Shown piece after piece: positions 63,197 to 64,000 of a stretch of DNA of 64,000 bases (positions are counted from its first letter, which is position 1; each line of letters begins with the position of its first letter). The notes under the pieces were generated by a model that did no database searches, had not been told where the DNA came from, and saw only the letters and a program-made list of their open reading frames with translations. The DNA lies in assembly GCF_011058165.1 (NCBI RefSeq), contig NZ_JAALEG010000008.1:55230-119229 (forward strand), in the 5' to 3' direction. Made by a program: the position numbers and the translations under genes. This DNA comes from Rhodococcus aetherivorans (GTDB lineage Bacteria; Actinomycetota; Actinomycetes; Mycobacteriales; Mycobacteriaceae).

Positions 63197-63451
63197 CGCG
63201 ACCCCTCTCGACGACCGTTCCGGGCCCGCGACGGCGCCGAGGGCTCTGCGCTGTGAGCGAACACCCGCAGCCGCGAAACCGCACGTCGTCGGCATTCGGC
63301 CGGTTCCGGGGTGAAACGCGACACGATTTCCGGAGGATTGGAACAACGCATGAACGGGAATCGTCTGACACAGTAGATCCACCGCGCCGGCCCGGTGCGG
63401 CGGACCAGACCCCAGGCAACCGACGACAGTGGTGGCCAGTTTGGAGGAGTC

Positions 63452-63652
63452 ATGCCCGGAACGTTGACCAGCCCGAAGTTGACCGCCGCAGACCGCTGCG
63501 ATCGGTGCAGTGCAGCCGCTCGCGTCCGTGCCGTCCTTGCCACCGGTGGCGAGCTGCTCTTCTGCGGCCACCACGCCAAGGAGCACACCGACCGGCTGCG
63601 TGAACTCGGCGCCACGATCGTGACCGAGTCCGACGCCGAAGCCGCCGTCTGA
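63452..63652 (+). CDS. Small conserved actinobacterial protein (DUF7455-like)
   Basis: The 66-residue protein has the pattern LTAADRCDRCSAAARVRAVLATGGELLFCGHHAKEH (cited in part as CDRC...LLFCGHHAKEH), with Cys pair CDRC and a CGHH end that could bind one zinc. Small proteins of this type are conserved across actinobacteria near the sigA locus. Function is unknown. The ATG at 63452 has GGAGGAG 4 bases upstream, one of the strongest ribosome sites in the window. A strong terminator follows 38 bases after the stop. Confidence 0.85.
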   Translation: MPGTLTSPKLTAADRCDRCSAAARVRAVLATGGELLFCGHHAKEHTDRLRELGATIVTESDAEAAV

Positions 63653-63690
63653 TCCACCGTTCCGGAGCCGACCGACTCCGAGACCCGACC

Positions 63691-63727
63691 CGAAACGGGC
63701 GACCACCGCGAGTGGTCGCCCGTTTCG
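63691..63727. terminator. Terminator hairpin after the small zinc-ribbon-like gene
   Basis: A perfect 16-bp stem (63691-63706/63712-63727) with a CGCGA loop lies between the convergent stop codons at 63652 and 63771. Confidence 0.87.
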
Positions 63728-63770
63728 CCGTTCCGGGAGTGTGCCGTCGGCCGGTTCACCGTCGGCCGGC

Positions 63771-64000
63771 TCACCACTGACGCAGCAGGGCGATGCGGTC
63801 GCCCAGCTGCTCGGCCGTGGCGATCGCGGTCGGCGGGCCGCCGCACTGCCGCCGCAGCTCCCCGTGGATGACCCCGTGCGGCTTGCCGGTGCGGTGGTGG
63901 TGCATGGCGACGAGCGAGTTCAGTTCCTTGCGCAGCCGGGCCAGCGAGTCGGCGGTCGCCACCCGCTCGGCCACCTGCGGCGGCGGGACGGGGGTGGGCG
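63771..64000 (-). CDS. C-terminal part of an unidentified protein, possibly a helicase
   Basis: The frame is open to the window edge, so this is the last 76 or so codons of a larger gene. The visible part reads as a helical tail: SLARLRKELNSLVAMHHHRTG, KPHGVIHGELRRQCGGP and ATAEQLGDRIALLRQW. I recall similar tails on actinobacterial DEAD/DEAH-box helicases encoded near sigA, but no helicase motif is inside the window, so the identity stays open. A GTG at 63974 is internal to the frame and need not be the start. Confidence 0.55.
   Translation of the reverse strand, partial: PTPVPPPQVAERVATADSLARLRKELNSLVAMHHHRTGKPHGVIHGELRRQCGGPPTAIATAEQLGDRIALLRQW

Overview
The window is very GC-rich actinobacterial chromosome, dense with genes on both strands. 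The gene content (PimA, PatA and PgsA for phosphatidylinositol mannosides, AftC for arabinan, several wax ester synthase/diacylglycerol acyltransferase (WS/DGAT) homologues, the coproporphyrin-dependent haem pathway, DUF3000/DUF3093/DUF3159/DUF3710/DUF4193 proteins) points to a mycolic-acid-containing member of the Mycobacteriales, most likely Rhodococcus or a close relative. Gene order largely follows blocks known from Mycobacterium tuberculosis (the Rv2594c-Rv2614c, Rv2669-Rv2682c and Rv2690c-Rv2703 regions). Species assignment and synteny come from memory of those genomes, not from a search.

Layout. 1-12 kb, minus strand: ruvCAB with an SOS box, yebC, the PdxST pyridoxal phosphate synthase genes around tesB, then a coupled envelope operon thrS-HIT-pgsA-patA-pimA-LemA/NUDIX. 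12-14 kb: an orphan DUF742 gene, a 15-bp minisatellite, one minus-strand tRNA-Val and a plus-strand array Gly-Cys-Val-Gly-Val. 13.8-15.3 kb: a free-standing LeuA-type regulatory-domain protein behind what looks like a complete attenuator with a leaderless leader peptide, and a GNAT. 15.3-20 kb: zapE, an exported hydrolase-fold protein lacking its catalytic residues, aftC, msrB. 19.8-25 kb: an accessory block of HAD hydrolase, L-lactate dehydrogenase, a BisC/DMSO-reductase-type molybdoenzyme and a malate-dehydrogenase-like protein. 25-33 kb: hemE-hemY-hemQ, DUF3000, two intact WS/DGAT acyltransferases (the second under a KstR-like operator) and RNase D. 33.6-38.5 kb: the fadAB beta-oxidation operon and a sugar transporter. 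38.5-44.8 kb: dxs, a drug-type ABC exporter, and a MarR-controlled DHA2 efflux pump with a large nested operator. 44.8-50 kb: an RNA methyltransferase and a KimA-like potassium permease divergent from ceoBC (TrkA). 50-57.8 kb: DUF3159, an OB-fold protein, a hydrolase, two tandem degenerate WS/DGAT homologues, DUF3710, dut, DUF3093, DUF4193 and cei. 57.8-64 kb: suhB, ppgK, sigA, a KhtTU-type potassium efflux pair, DUF952, a small zinc-ribbon-like protein and the 3' end of an unidentified gene.

Functional themes are DNA repair, phosphoinositide/lipoarabinomannan and neutral-lipid metabolism, fatty-acid degradation, haem and isoprenoid precursors, potassium homeostasis and the housekeeping sigma factor. 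No insertion sequence, prophage, CRISPR array or attachment site was seen. The most unusual items are the attenuator in front of the lone LeuA-type domain (14.3-14.5 kb), the tandem WS/DGAT paralogues that have lost HHxxxDG (51.7-54.5 kb), the hydrolase-fold pseudoenzyme (16.5-18.0 kb), and several near-perfect operator palindromes.
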